DNA from: Actinomycetes bacterium
GTDB lineage: Bacteria; Actinomycetota; Actinomycetes; Propionibacteriales; Nocardioidaceae
Length of the DNA: 64,000 bases
Direction: 5' to 3'
NCBI GenBank assembly: GCA_023417775.1
Contig: JAEZEJ010000097.1
Span: forward strand, 1-64,000
Translations under genes and position numbers: made by a program
Notes under the pieces: model-generated
Told to the model about the DNA's origin: nothing
The model's input: the letters and a program-made list of their open reading frames with translations, nothing else
Database searches by the model: none
In this document: positions 44,880 to 53,224 of the stretch, one piece after another
Numbering within the stretch: position 1 is the first letter of the stretch
How the letters are laid out: each line of letters opens with the position of its first letter

Positions 44880-46727
44880 GTGCCCCGTCGCGCCCGCTCG
44901 ACCACCGTCCATACCGCCGCGCTGCGCGAAGTCCGCGTCCTGCGGATCGAGGACGTGACCCCCGGCCTGCGACGCGTGACACTGACGGGCGATCAGCTGG
45001 GCGCGTTCAGCCCCGGCGAGGGGGAGGTCATCCCGGAGTTTGCGAGCACAGGCTTCGATGACGATATCCGGATGATCTTCGCGCACCCTGGTCAGCGCGA
45101 GCCCGTGCTCCCGTACTTCCAGGGCGGCACCTGGCATGCGCCGAAGGATCCGCGGCCGCTCGGTCGCTACTACACGGTCCGTCGCTGGGACCCGGTCACG
45201 CGCGAGCTCGACGTGGACTTCGTCAAGCACGGCGTCGGCGTCGCGGCGACCTGGGCGTATCGCGCGCAACCCGGGGACCGGGTCCACTTCGGCGGGCCCT
45301 CGGCCTCTCAGGGCCTGCCCGAGGGTTTCGACTGGCTGCTCGTGGCCGGTGACGACACCGCCGCCCCCGCGATCGCCCGGCTCCTGGAGGAGCTGCCCGA
45401 TGACGCGCGGGGTCAGGTCTTCATCGAGGTCGCCGACCTCGCGCACCGTCAGCCGCTGCGCGAGCTGCCCGGCGTGGAGGTGACCTGGTTGTCGCGCGCC
45501 GGTGCCGCCGCGGGCGGCACGCTCCTGCTCGACGCGGTGCAGGGAGCCTCCTGGTGGGATGGCAGTGTCTTCGCCTGGGTGGCCGGCGAGCAGTCCGCGG
45601 TCCGCGACATCAGACGTCACCTCGTCCAGGACCGGGCGGTGCCGAAGGGAGATATCGACTTCGTCGGCTACTGGAAGCGGACGGCCGCTCCCGCGCTGGC
45701 GGAGGACCCGTCGCTGCCTGATCCGGAGCAGGAGGACGACTCGTTCGAGAGGTTCCACCACAAGTCCGAGATCCTGCCGCCCCTGGCGATCCGGGTCGCG
45801 ATCGAGCTCGGTCTCGGCGAGCTGATCCTCGCCGGCGTCCGGACACCGGCGGCGCTGGCGCAGCGCACCGGCACCGTCGAATGGGCGCTGCGCAAGTTCC
45901 TGCGTTATCTCGAGACGATCGAGCTCGTGTCCTCGCGGGACGATGAGTACACGCTCACCGCATCGGGCGAGGAGCTCGCGGAGGCTTGGATGATCCGGGT
46001 GCTGCACCCTGGCGGGGTCACGGCTCGCCTGGAGCAGGGGCTCTTCGGTCTCGCGGAGTCGCTGCGTTCCGGCGAGGCGTCCTATGCCTCCGTGACGGGA
46101 AGGGATATCGCGAGTCTGCGCAGCGATGCGGCCTTCGAGCGCGAGCTCCTCGACGAACGGTCAGAGGGGGCCGAGTATCTCGCCGGACCGCTCGTCGCCG
46201 CAGCACCGCTGGACGGTGCGGCGCACGTGTTGATCGACAGTGACATCGCCGGCGCCGTGGCCTCGCTCGTCGCACAGGCTCACCCGGACACCGAGGTGAC
46301 GATCCTCGCATCGGCGGCACATGCGGCTTGGCTCCGCGATGACCTGCCGGCGACGATCTCCGACCCGACACAGGCCGCGCGGGTGCGGGTCGTCGAGGAG
46401 GATGCGGACACGTCGGCGGCCGCCGACGTGGTGCTCGTGGTCGATCGCCTCGCCGATCATCCGGACGCCGAGGCGGCCGCGCTCCTGCGTCGTCATGCGG
46501 ATCGGCTCGCTCCGGGCGGCCGACTGCTGGTGTCGGAGGACACGCTGGACCTCGCGGACGTCGACGATCACGACGCCGAGGAGGATCTGCTGCGATTGAC
46601 GGTGAACGGTTCCGGCTATCGGACCGACCTCGAGATCGATGCCCTCATCGGCCGTGCCGGCCTGAAGGCGATCGCGACCGAGCGCTTCGGCTGGCGCGGC
46701 CTGTTGCGCACACTCGTGCTCGACTGA
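44880..46727 (+). CDS. Siderophore-interacting protein fused to a degenerate methyltransferase-like domain
   Basis: The start is GTG 44880 (615 aa), chosen for the GGAGG ribosome site 7 bp upstream. Residues 1-270 form a complete SIP flavoreductase: GRYYTVRRWDP, VHFGGPSASQGLPEGF, LLVAGDDTAAPAI, WVAGEQSAVRDIRR and GYWKRT near 263. After an acidic linker, residues ~295-615 resemble the winged-helix dimerisation plus Rossmann region of O-methyltransferase-2 proteins (EWALRKFLRYLETIELVS, LTASGEELA). The SAM-binding Gly loop is replaced by HVLIDSDIAGAVAS, so methyl transfer is doubtful. It should reduce ferric siderophores; the role of the second half is unknown. It converges on the uptake operon with a 10-bp gap. 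Confidence 0.88.
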   Translation: MPRRARSTTVHTAALREVRVLRIEDVTPGLRRVTLTGDQLGAFSPGEGEVIPEFASTGFDDDIRMIFAHPGQREPVLPYFQGGTWHAPKDPRPLGRYYTVRRWDPVTRELDVDFVKHGVGVAATWAYRAQPGDRVHFGGPSASQGLPEGFDWLLVAGDDTAAPAIARLLEELPDDARGQVFIEVADLAHRQPLRELPGVEVTWLSRAGAAAGGTLLLDAVQGASWWDGSVFAWVAGEQSAVRDIRRHLVQDRAVPKGDIDFVGYWKRTAAPALAEDPSLPDPEQEDDSFERFHHKSEILPPLAIRVAIELGLGELILAGVRTPAALAQRTGTVEWALRKFLRYLETIELVSSRDDEYTLTASGEELAEAWMIRVLHPGGVTARLEQGLFGLAESLRSGEASYASVTGRDIASLRSDAAFERELLDERSEGAEYLAGPLVAAAPLDGAAHVLIDSDIAGAVASLVAQAHPDTEVTILASAAHAAWLRDDLPATISDPTQAARVRVVEEDADTSAAADVVLVVDRLADHPDAEAAALLRRHADRLAPGGRLLVSEDTLDLADVDDHDAEEDLLRLTVNGSGYRTDLEIDALIGRAGLKAIATERFGWRGLLRTLVLD

Positions 46728-46737
46728 ACCCGCTCCG

Positions 46738-48468
46738 TCACGCCCGGCTGTAGATCTCCCACAGCCGGGCGTACCGCCCTCCGGCGGCCACGAGCTCGTC
46801 ATGGCCGCCCTGCTCGACGACACGGCCGCGGTCGAGCATCACGATGCGGTCACAGGCTCGCGCCTGGGAGAGCCGGTGGGCGATGACGATCGCGGCTCTG
46901 CCCCGGATCACGCGAGCCGTCGCCTCCTCGAGAACCGCGGCGGTCCGTGAGTCGGCCTCGGCCGTCGCCTCGTCGAGGATCGCGAGCTCCGGATCGTGCA
47001 GCGCGAGCCGCGCGAGTGCGAGCAGCTGAGCCCCGGCGCCGGCCAGTCGGTGCCCTCCGGCGCCGATCGCGGTGTCGAGGTCGTTCGGCAGGCTGGTGAT
47101 CAGCTCGAGGGCGCCGACCGTGCGCAGAGCCTCGCGCAGCTCGTCATCGGTGGCTGCTGGCGCGGCGAGCGCCAGGTTGTCCCGCACGGTGCCGGCGAAG
47201 ACGTGGCTCTCCTGGTCGAGGAAGGCGATCCGGGACCGGTCCACGGTATGCACGCTGCCGGCATCCGGCTGGCGGGATCCCGATATGAGACGGGCCAGCG
47301 TCGTCTTGCCGGACCCTGAGGTCCCCACGATCGCGACGTGCTCGCCACTGCCCACGGTCAGGCTGACGCCGTCGAGCACCCGATGCCCGGAGCGATAGGC
47401 GAAGTCGACCTCTTCGAGCTGCACGGGATGGTCGGCCGGCGGTGAAGGCCGTGGGGCAGGCGCGGTCTCCGGACCGGTGTGCGCAGTTCGGGTGACCCCC
47501 ACGACGCGGGCCAACGACGCGGCGGCCGATTGCAGGCCGTCCATCACGAACATGAGGCTCGCCAGAGGGCCGGTGATCTGGAGGAAGAGCAGCGATGCGG
47601 CGGTCACCTGGCCCAGGGAGGCGTCGTGCTGTCCGGCGAGCCAGAACCCGCAGGCGAGCACGAGCAACAGGCCGATCGCCTCCGCCAGGTTGATGCGACC
47701 GAAGAAGCGGTTCTGCATGATCCGCGCGCGCACGCGCCAGCGCGCGACCTCCCAGGTCGCATGCTGCACAGCCGATATCCGCGCGGGGCCCGCGCCGAAG
47801 GCGGTGACCGTGGGCAGCGCGGTGAAGGAGATGAGGACCTGCTCCCCGCGGGTGCTGTCGGCCGACCGCAGCGCCGCGTACACCGGTGGCACGGCGGGGA
47901 GGTACCAGCGCAGGGCCCGCACGTACAGCGGGATGGCGAGCAGGAAGGCGATGGTGAAGCGCCAGTCGATCGCCGCCGTGCCGATGCCGGCCAGGAGGAT
48001 CGTGAAGACCGCCGAGGCGATGGTCGGCAGGATGCCGGGGAGCTCGTCGGAGACATTGCGGGTGTCGGTCGCGGCACGGGTGACGACGTCTCCGCTGCCG
48101 ACGCGTTCGATCTCGGCCTCCGGCAGGACGAGCATCGCCGCGACGAAAATCTCGCGGAGCTCGGCGGCCATGGTCTCGACGAGCCGGCCGAGCGAGACGA
48201 CTCCGAGCAGCTCGGCGATCCCGCCGAGGATCGCTGCGCCCCCGAGGATCGCGAGCTGCCACCAGAAGATCGTGGGGACGCCCGAGCCTTCGCTGCGGGT
48301 GACGGTCTCGACCATCCAGCCGATCGTCAGCGGCAGGACGAGCGTCATCGCCGCGGCGATCAACAGCAGCACCAGGACTCCGGCGATACGCCAGCGACGG
48401 CCGGTGGAGAGGCGGGAGATCTCCGCCCACATCTGCCGGCCGTCGGCGACCGGGAGGCGGGCGCTCAC
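46738..48468 (-). CDS. ABC transporter half-subunit (exporter fold), ATP-hydrolysing partner
   Basis: This 576-aa protein has an N-terminal exporter-type membrane domain (about six helices) and an ATPase domain with intact Walker A (GTSGSGKTT), Walker B (LAILDEATAEAD) and H-loop (VIAHRLS). The signature motif is LAGAGAQ instead of LSGGQ. Its partner upstream has the reverse defect. The pair closes the siderophore-uptake operon, so it may import ferric siderophores in the manner of mycobacterial IrtAB, or export the iron-free ligand. Coupled to its partner by ATGA. Confidence 0.88.
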   Translation of the reverse strand: MSARLPVADGRQMWAEISRLSTGRRWRIAGVLVLLLIAAAMTLVLPLTIGWMVETVTRSEGSGVPTIFWWQLAILGGAAILGGIAELLGVVSLGRLVETMAAELREIFVAAMLVLPEAEIERVGSGDVVTRAATDTRNVSDELPGILPTIASAVFTILLAGIGTAAIDWRFTIAFLLAIPLYVRALRWYLPAVPPVYAALRSADSTRGEQVLISFTALPTVTAFGAGPARISAVQHATWEVARWRVRARIMQNRFFGRINLAEAIGLLLVLACGFWLAGQHDASLGQVTAASLLFLQITGPLASLMFVMDGLQSAAASLARVVGVTRTAHTGPETAPAPRPSPPADHPVQLEEVDFAYRSGHRVLDGVSLTVGSGEHVAIVGTSGSGKTTLARLISGSRQPDAGSVHTVDRSRIAFLDQESHVFAGTVRDNLALAAPAATDDELREALRTVGALELITSLPNDLDTAIGAGGHRLAGAGAQLLALARLALHDPELAILDEATAEADSRTAAVLEEATARVIRGRAAIVIAHRLSQARACDRIVMLDRGRVVEQGGHDELVAAGGRYARLWEIYSRA

Positions 48469-50201
48469 GGCATCGCCCCGGTCGTCGGGGACGTCACGCT
48501 GCGATCGGCTACGGCATGGAAGGCCGAGGCGGAGGTCACGACGATCGTGGTCCGTGCTCGTCGTGCCTGGCGTACGCGTCCCGCTATCTCCAGCTCGGTG
48601 ACCGAGTCGACCGAGCTGGTGGGTTCGTGCAGGACGAGGACCGTGGCGTCGCGCGCGATCGCGCGGGCCAGGGCGACGCGCTGACGCTGGCCGCCCGACA
48701 GCGTGCGGCCGCCGTCCCCGATCGGCGTGTCATAACCCTGGGGGAGTTCGTGCTCGAGGCTCTCACAGCAGGCGATGTGCAGGGCGGCGACGGCGTGAGC
48801 GCGATCCTCCTCCCGCTCCGGCGGGGCCGCATTGGCGAGCACGGTGGGCTCCAGCAGGTCGGGGTGGTGCGGGGCGACGAGGATCGTGCGGCGGAGTTCA
48901 TCGGCCCGGTACTCCTGCACCGGCCGGTCGTCGAGTTTCACCTCCACGGTCCCGGCGTCGACGTGCGGGGTGGACAGCGTCAGGGCGGCCACGAGCGCGT
49001 CGCCGTCCACCACGGCCGGATCGACCGCGACGAACTCCCCGGGGCGTATCTCGAGCGACTCCAGCAGGTGAGGGGAGGTGAGGCGTAGTCGCGGGGTCGT
49101 CGGGACGGCTCGTGTGCCGGTCGCGGCCGGATCCGGCCCGAGTCCGAGGAGGTCGAGGAGGCGGCGAGCCGATGCCAGTGCCTCGGCGGCGACCGTGGCG
49201 GCCTCCTCGATGAGGATCCGCAGAGGTTGCAGGATCGTCTGGGCGATGCCCGCGGCTGCGATGAGCTGACCGATGGTGATCGATCCGTGGAAGGTCAGGG
49301 CTGCCGCGAGGACGGCGACCGTACCGGCGAAGAGACCTGTGAGAGCGGCATTGGTGCCCACCAGCGCGGCTTCGGCGCGGTTCGCCGAGAGGGCGCCGGT
49401 CAGGGCGGTGCGGCTGATCCCGCGGTAGTGCGTGGCGGCGGCCCGGCGGGCCCCGATCCCGGCGATGACACGATGTCCGGCGATGAGATCGGCGGCGGTG
49501 CCGGAGGCGTCGGCGATCGCGGCCTGCTCACGCTCGGCACGACGCCGGAGGGGACGTGCGACGACGGCCATGACGAGCAGGATCACGGGGGCGCCGATGA
49601 TGACGGCGGTACCGAGCAGCGGATGGATCGCGAACAGGGTCACGGCGGCGACCACCACCGCGACGAGATTGCCGATCGGGTAGATCGCGAAGTAGAGCGC
49701 GCTGCAGGCGCGCATCGTGTCGGAGGTAGCGACCGACAGCAGGCGTCCGGGCAGTTGCGGCGGCCCCTCGGTGCCGCGCACGTCGAGTACCCGCTCGACC
49801 ACGCGAGCTGAGAGCTCGTACTGCGCCCGCTGGACGCAGAGCCACCCCATGCGGCCGCCGAAGCGGTAGGTCAGGTTGATGATCACGTAGAGACCCGCGA
49901 TGACCCCGGCCCAGGCCAGGAAGCCGGACAGCGCGTCGCGGGTCGACGTTCCGGTGGTGACCGGCCCGATCCCACGGTCGATCGCCGCGCCCAGTGCCAG
50001 CGGGATGAGTGTGCTGGCGGTATTGAACAGGATCAGCAGCAGACAGCCGACGGCCGCGATCGCTCCACCGGACCGGATGATGGCGAGCGCGAGGCGGAGC
50101 GGCGACATGCCGGCGCGGAGGCCGATGCGCGGCGCCGGTGGGTCGGCGGGCACGTCGAAGAAGACCGGGAGGCGCCGCGGGGGGCTCCAGGCGCCGGTCA
50201 T
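48465..50201 (-). CDS. ABC transporter half-subunit (exporter fold) with a dead nucleotide site
   Basis: The start is ATG 50201 (578 aa), overlapping the FecE stop as ATGA; the open frame continues upstream only as shadow. The membrane domain is normal, with a QRAQYELSARVVERVL coupling region. In the ATPase domain the signature LSGGQRQRVALARAI is perfect, but Walker A is gone (VAVDPAVVDGDALVAA where GxxGxGKS/T should be), Walker B reads VLVLHEPTSSVD with His for Asp, and the H-loop His is replaced (VVTSAS). It can serve only as the signature-donating half of a heterodimer with the downstream gene product. Confidence 0.88.
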   Translation of the reverse strand: MTGAWSPPRRLPVFFDVPADPPAPRIGLRAGMSPLRLALAIIRSGGAIAAVGCLLLILFNTASTLIPLALGAAIDRGIGPVTTGTSTRDALSGFLAWAGVIAGLYVIINLTYRFGGRMGWLCVQRAQYELSARVVERVLDVRGTEGPPQLPGRLLSVATSDTMRACSALYFAIYPIGNLVAVVVAAVTLFAIHPLLGTAVIIGAPVILLVMAVVARPLRRRAEREQAAIADASGTAADLIAGHRVIAGIGARRAAATHYRGISRTALTGALSANRAEAALVGTNAALTGLFAGTVAVLAAALTFHGSITIGQLIAAAGIAQTILQPLRILIEEAATVAAEALASARRLLDLLGLGPDPAATGTRAVPTTPRLRLTSPHLLESLEIRPGEFVAVDPAVVDGDALVAALTLSTPHVDAGTVEVKLDDRPVQEYRADELRRTILVAPHHPDLLEPTVLANAAPPEREEDRAHAVAALHIACCESLEHELPQGYDTPIGDGGRTLSGGQRQRVALARAIARDATVLVLHEPTSSVDSVTELEIAGRVRQARRARTTIVVTSASAFHAVADRSVTSPTTGAMP

Positions 50202-51049
50202 GCGGGGGCGTGGTGGGACGATGCCGTCGAGTTCGCGACCGGTGGCGGCGGGTGGTCGGGCGGCAGCGGGTACACGGTCGGGGAGCCGGTGACGGGGTCG
50301 GGAGCGACGAGACACGGCAGATCGAAGACCGTGCCCACCAGCTCGGCGGTGATGACGTCTCCGGGTGCGCCGGTGGTGACGACCCGGCCCTCCTTCATGA
50401 CGATCAGGTGGTCGGCGTAGCGGGCGGCCTGGTTGAGGTCGTGGAGCACCGCGACGAGGGTCTTGTGCTGGTCGTGGAGCGTCCGGAGGAGTTCCAGCAG
50501 CTGGTACTGGTGGGCGATGTCGAGGAAGGTCGTCGGCTCGTCGAGCAGCATGATCGGGGTCTGCTGAGCCAACAGCATCGCGACCCAGACGCGTTGACGC
50601 TGACCACCGGACAGCTCGTCGACGTAGCGTCCGGACAGCTCGTCGACATGGGTGGCCGCCATGGCCTCGGCCACCGCGGCCTCGTCCTCGGGGCGCCACT
50701 GCTGGATCAGCGACTGGTAGGGCGCGCGTCCACGGGCCACCAGATCGGCCACGCGGATGCCGTCGGGTGCCAGCGAGGTCTGTGGCAGCAGTCCGAGCCG
50801 GCGGGCGACCTCCTTGGAGCGGTACCGGTGGATCTCCTTGCCGTCCAGGACCACCTCCCCGGCTGTGGGCGTCAGGATGCGGGCCAGCGCCCGCAGGAGC
50901 GTCGACTTGCCGCAGGCATTGGGGCCGATGATCGCGGTGAAGGAGCCGTCCGGGATGCCGACCGAGAGGTCGCGCGAGATCGTGCGCCGGTCGTAGCCGA
51001 TCGTCACCTGGTCGGCGGCGATGCGGGACGTGGGAGAGGTGGAGTTCAT
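50198..51049 (-). CDS. Ferric-siderophore ABC transporter ATP-binding protein (FecE type)
   Basis: This 283-aa ATPase energises the FecCD permeases encoded just upstream in the operon. It has Walker A GPNACGKST, Q-loop LLPQ, signature LSGGQRQRVW, Walker B IMLLDEPTTFLD and H-loop VLHDLNQAARYAD. An 8-residue stretch (DELSGRYV followed by DELSGGQR) is duplicated just before the signature. It resembles the partial ATPase at the window start, so the locus probably has two importers. Confidence 0.94.
   Translation of the reverse strand: MNSTSPTSRIAADQVTIGYDRRTISRDLSVGIPDGSFTAIIGPNACGKSTLLRALARILTPTAGEVVLDGKEIHRYRSKEVARRLGLLPQTSLAPDGIRVADLVARGRAPYQSLIQQWRPEDEAAVAEAMAATHVDELSGRYVDELSGGQRQRVWVAMLLAQQTPIMLLDEPTTFLDIAHQYQLLELLRTLHDQHKTLVAVLHDLNQAARYADHLIVMKEGRVVTTGAPGDVITAELVGTVFDLPCLVAPDPVTGSPTVYPLPPDHPPPPVANSTASSHHAPA
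50607..50647 (-). repeat. 24-bp tandem duplication at the ABC signature
   Basis: CCGGACAGCTCGTCGAC occurs at 50607-50623 and 50631-50647, a period of 24 bp, in frame. It duplicates part of the LSGGQ-preceding helix (DELSG twice, 8 residues apart). Confidence 0.85.
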
Positions 51050-51064
51050 GATCGTCTCGTTCGC

Positions 51065-52156
51065 TCAGGCGGTGGGGTTCTGGTGGCGGCGGGCTTCGTG
51101 GACGAGCAGCCAGATCAGGTAGACGCCGCCCACGCAGACGGTGATGAGGCCGACCGGGACGGTGCGGTAGAAGCTCGCGACCACGAGGGACAGGAGCTGG
51201 GCGCTCATCAACAGCGTCGCGCCCATCGCGGCGGCGGACAGCAGGCTGACCCCGGGGGAGCGGGTGAGGCGCCGGGCGATCTGCGGGGCGACGAGGGCGA
51301 TGAAGCCGAGGGGGCCGGCGGCCGCCGTCACGAGCGCGGTCGTGGCGACGCCGACGACGATGAGCGCCAGGCGAGCTGCCCCCACCCGGGTGCCCTGGGT
51401 GACGGCGGCGTCGTCGCCGAGCTCGAGTCGCCGCAGGGCGGGGGCGAGCAGCAGGGAGCAGACCACGATGACGGCGAAGATCATGAGTGCCGGCACCATG
51501 CTGGACCAGGTGACGCGGGAGACGGAGCCGGCTCCCCAGAATCCGACGGCCATGGCGTCGTCGATGTCGGCTCGCGTGATGAGATAGCTGTTGATCGAGC
51601 CGAGCATCGCCGAGACGCCGATGCCGACGATGATGAGCCGGAAGCCCTGGACCCCCTGCCGGTAGGCCAGCACGTAGACGACGAAGGCGGTCAGGATGCC
51701 GCCGATGATCGCCGCTGAGGCGAGCGTCCAGTAGTCGCGCGTGCCCAGCAGGAGCATCACGACCACGACGGCGGTGTACGACCCGGCGTCGAAGCCGATG
51801 ACATCGGGTGAGCCCAGCGGGTTGCGGGTCAGCGACTGGAAGATCGCTCCGCCGATGCCGAGGACGGCGCCGAACACGATCGCGGCCATGATGATGGGCA
51901 GCCGCCATTCGAGGACGATCTTGCGGTGGAAGCTCTGCCCGCCGCCGGTCACGGTGGTGACCACCTCATCGAGGGTCAGCGGGTAGTCGCCGAAACGCAG
52001 CGCCACGATGCCGAGCGCTATCGAGAGGAGGAGCAGGAACGACGAGACGACGATGATCCGTACCGGCACGCGGGCCGAGAACCAGCGGGTCCGGATGCTG
52101 CGGGTGGCGTAGCCGAAGTCGACGGGCGGGACGTCCTGCCTCCTGAGGATGCTCAC
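51065..52156 (-). CDS. Ferric-siderophore ABC transporter permease (FecD/FepG type)
   Basis: The start is GTG 52156, overlapping the stop of the other permease as GTGA, giving 363 aa. It shows the FecCD family marks WRLPIIMAAIVFGAVLGIGGAIFQ (as adjoining segments), RNPLGSPDVIGFDAGSY, GFWGAGS and GPLGFIALVAPQIARRL. About nine to ten membrane helices are expected. It forms the import channel with the neighbouring permease and is powered by the FecE ATPase 15 bp downstream. Confidence 0.93.
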   Translation of the reverse strand: MSILRRQDVPPVDFGYATRSIRTRWFSARVPVRIIVVSSFLLLLSIALGIVALRFGDYPLTLDEVVTTVTGGGQSFHRKIVLEWRLPIIMAAIVFGAVLGIGGAIFQSLTRNPLGSPDVIGFDAGSYTAVVVVMLLLGTRDYWTLASAAIIGGILTAFVVYVLAYRQGVQGFRLIIVGIGVSAMLGSINSYLITRADIDDAMAVGFWGAGSVSRVTWSSMVPALMIFAVIVVCSLLLAPALRRLELGDDAAVTQGTRVGAARLALIVVGVATTALVTAAAGPLGFIALVAPQIARRLTRSPGVSLLSAAAMGATLLMSAQLLSLVVASFYRTVPVGLITVCVGGVYLIWLLVHEARRHQNPTA

Positions 52157-53211
52157 AGGCCGCTCGCCTTGCTGCGCCGGACCAGCAGGATCAGCACGGG
52201 GGCGCCGACGACGGCCGTGACGATGCCGACCTCGATCTCGCCGGGGCGGCCGATCACGCGGCCGATGACATCGGACAGGAGTACGAGGACGGGCGCCGCG
52301 AGCGCGGAGTAGGCGATGACCCAGCGCTGGTCCGGTCCGGTGAACCAGCGCACGATGTGGGGCACCATTAGCCCGACGAAGCCGATGCCCCCGGTCAGCG
52401 CCGTACCGCCGCCGGCGAGCAGGGTGACCGCGATGATGCCGAGCACACGGGTGCGCAGGATGCTCGTGCCGAGCGAGGCGGCGAGGTCGTCGCCGAGGGC
52501 GATCGAGTTCAGGGCGCCCGCCAGCGCGAGGGCCAGCAGGATGCCGGCGATGAGGAACGGGAACACGTGCCACGTGTCCTGGAGGTTGGTCCCGCTGATC
52601 GAGCCGACCCCCCATCGACGCAGACGCTGGAAGGTGTCGGGGTCGATCAGCGTCAGGAAGGTTCCGACACCGCCGAGTACGGCGGCCAGCGCGACGCCGG
52701 CGAGCACGAGCGTGATCGGTGAGACCGAGCCGCCTCCCGCGGCGCCGATGACGTAGACGATCACGGTGGCGAATGCGGCACCGAGGAAGGCGAACCAGAC
52801 GTAGCCCTGCGTGCTCGTGACACCGAAGATGCCGACGCCGAGGGTCACGGCGAACCCGGCACCTGCGTTGACACCGAGGATGCCGGGGTCCGCCAGCGGG
52901 TTGCGGGTCAGCGCCTGGATCAAGGCGCCCGCGACGCCGAAGGCCGCGCCCACGATGATGCCGACGGCGGTCCGCGGGATCCGCAGTGACCACACGATGA
53001 TCGACGCATCGGTGTCGTCGTGCGCCCAGAGTCCGCGCCAGACCGCGTCGAGCGGCAGCGGGTTGGCGCCGTACATGAGGCTCAGGGCGATCGCGACCAC
53101 GAGAGCCGCGAGGATCGCCAGCAGCCCGAGGGCTCGGCGGCGGTGCAGCGAGCCCTCGGGCCGTTCGTCCCGGTCGGTGTCTGCGACCGGGACGATCGTG
53201 CGGGTGGTCAT
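52153..53211 (-). CDS. Ferric-siderophore ABC transporter permease (FecC/FepD type)
   Basis: The start is ATG 53211 (352 aa), 13 bp after the stop of the third binding lipoprotein; the longer frame upstream lies inside that gene. Marks: LRIPRTAVGIIVGAAFGVAG, TRNPLADPGILGVNAGAGF, RRWGVGSISG and TGGIGFVGLMVPHIVRW. It forms the heteromeric channel with the overlapping FecD-type gene. Confidence 0.93.
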   Translation of the reverse strand: MTTRTIVPVADTDRDERPEGSLHRRRALGLLAILAALVVAIALSLMYGANPLPLDAVWRGLWAHDDTDASIIVWSLRIPRTAVGIIVGAAFGVAGALIQALTRNPLADPGILGVNAGAGFAVTLGVGIFGVTSTQGYVWFAFLGAAFATVIVYVIGAAGGGSVSPITLVLAGVALAAVLGGVGTFLTLIDPDTFQRLRRWGVGSISGTNLQDTWHVFPFLIAGILLALALAGALNSIALGDDLAASLGTSILRTRVLGIIAVTLLAGGGTALTGGIGFVGLMVPHIVRWFTGPDQRWVIAYSALAAPVLVLLSDVIGRVIGRPGEIEVGIVTAVVGAPVLILLVRRSKASGL

Positions 53212-53224
53212 CGGATCGGCATCC

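Noticed and set aside
48960..49060. Missing Walker A in the second ABC pair as a frameshift or sequencing error
   Set aside because: The frame continues smoothly on both sides, neighbouring frames show no P-loop, and the partner subunit has the complementary signature defect.
48465..51908. A 1147-aa open frame spanning the degenerate ABC subunit and upstream genes
   Set aside because: Only the last 578 residues look like protein; the rest is a shadow of the FecE and permease genes. ATG 50201 with a 4-bp overlap is the natural start.
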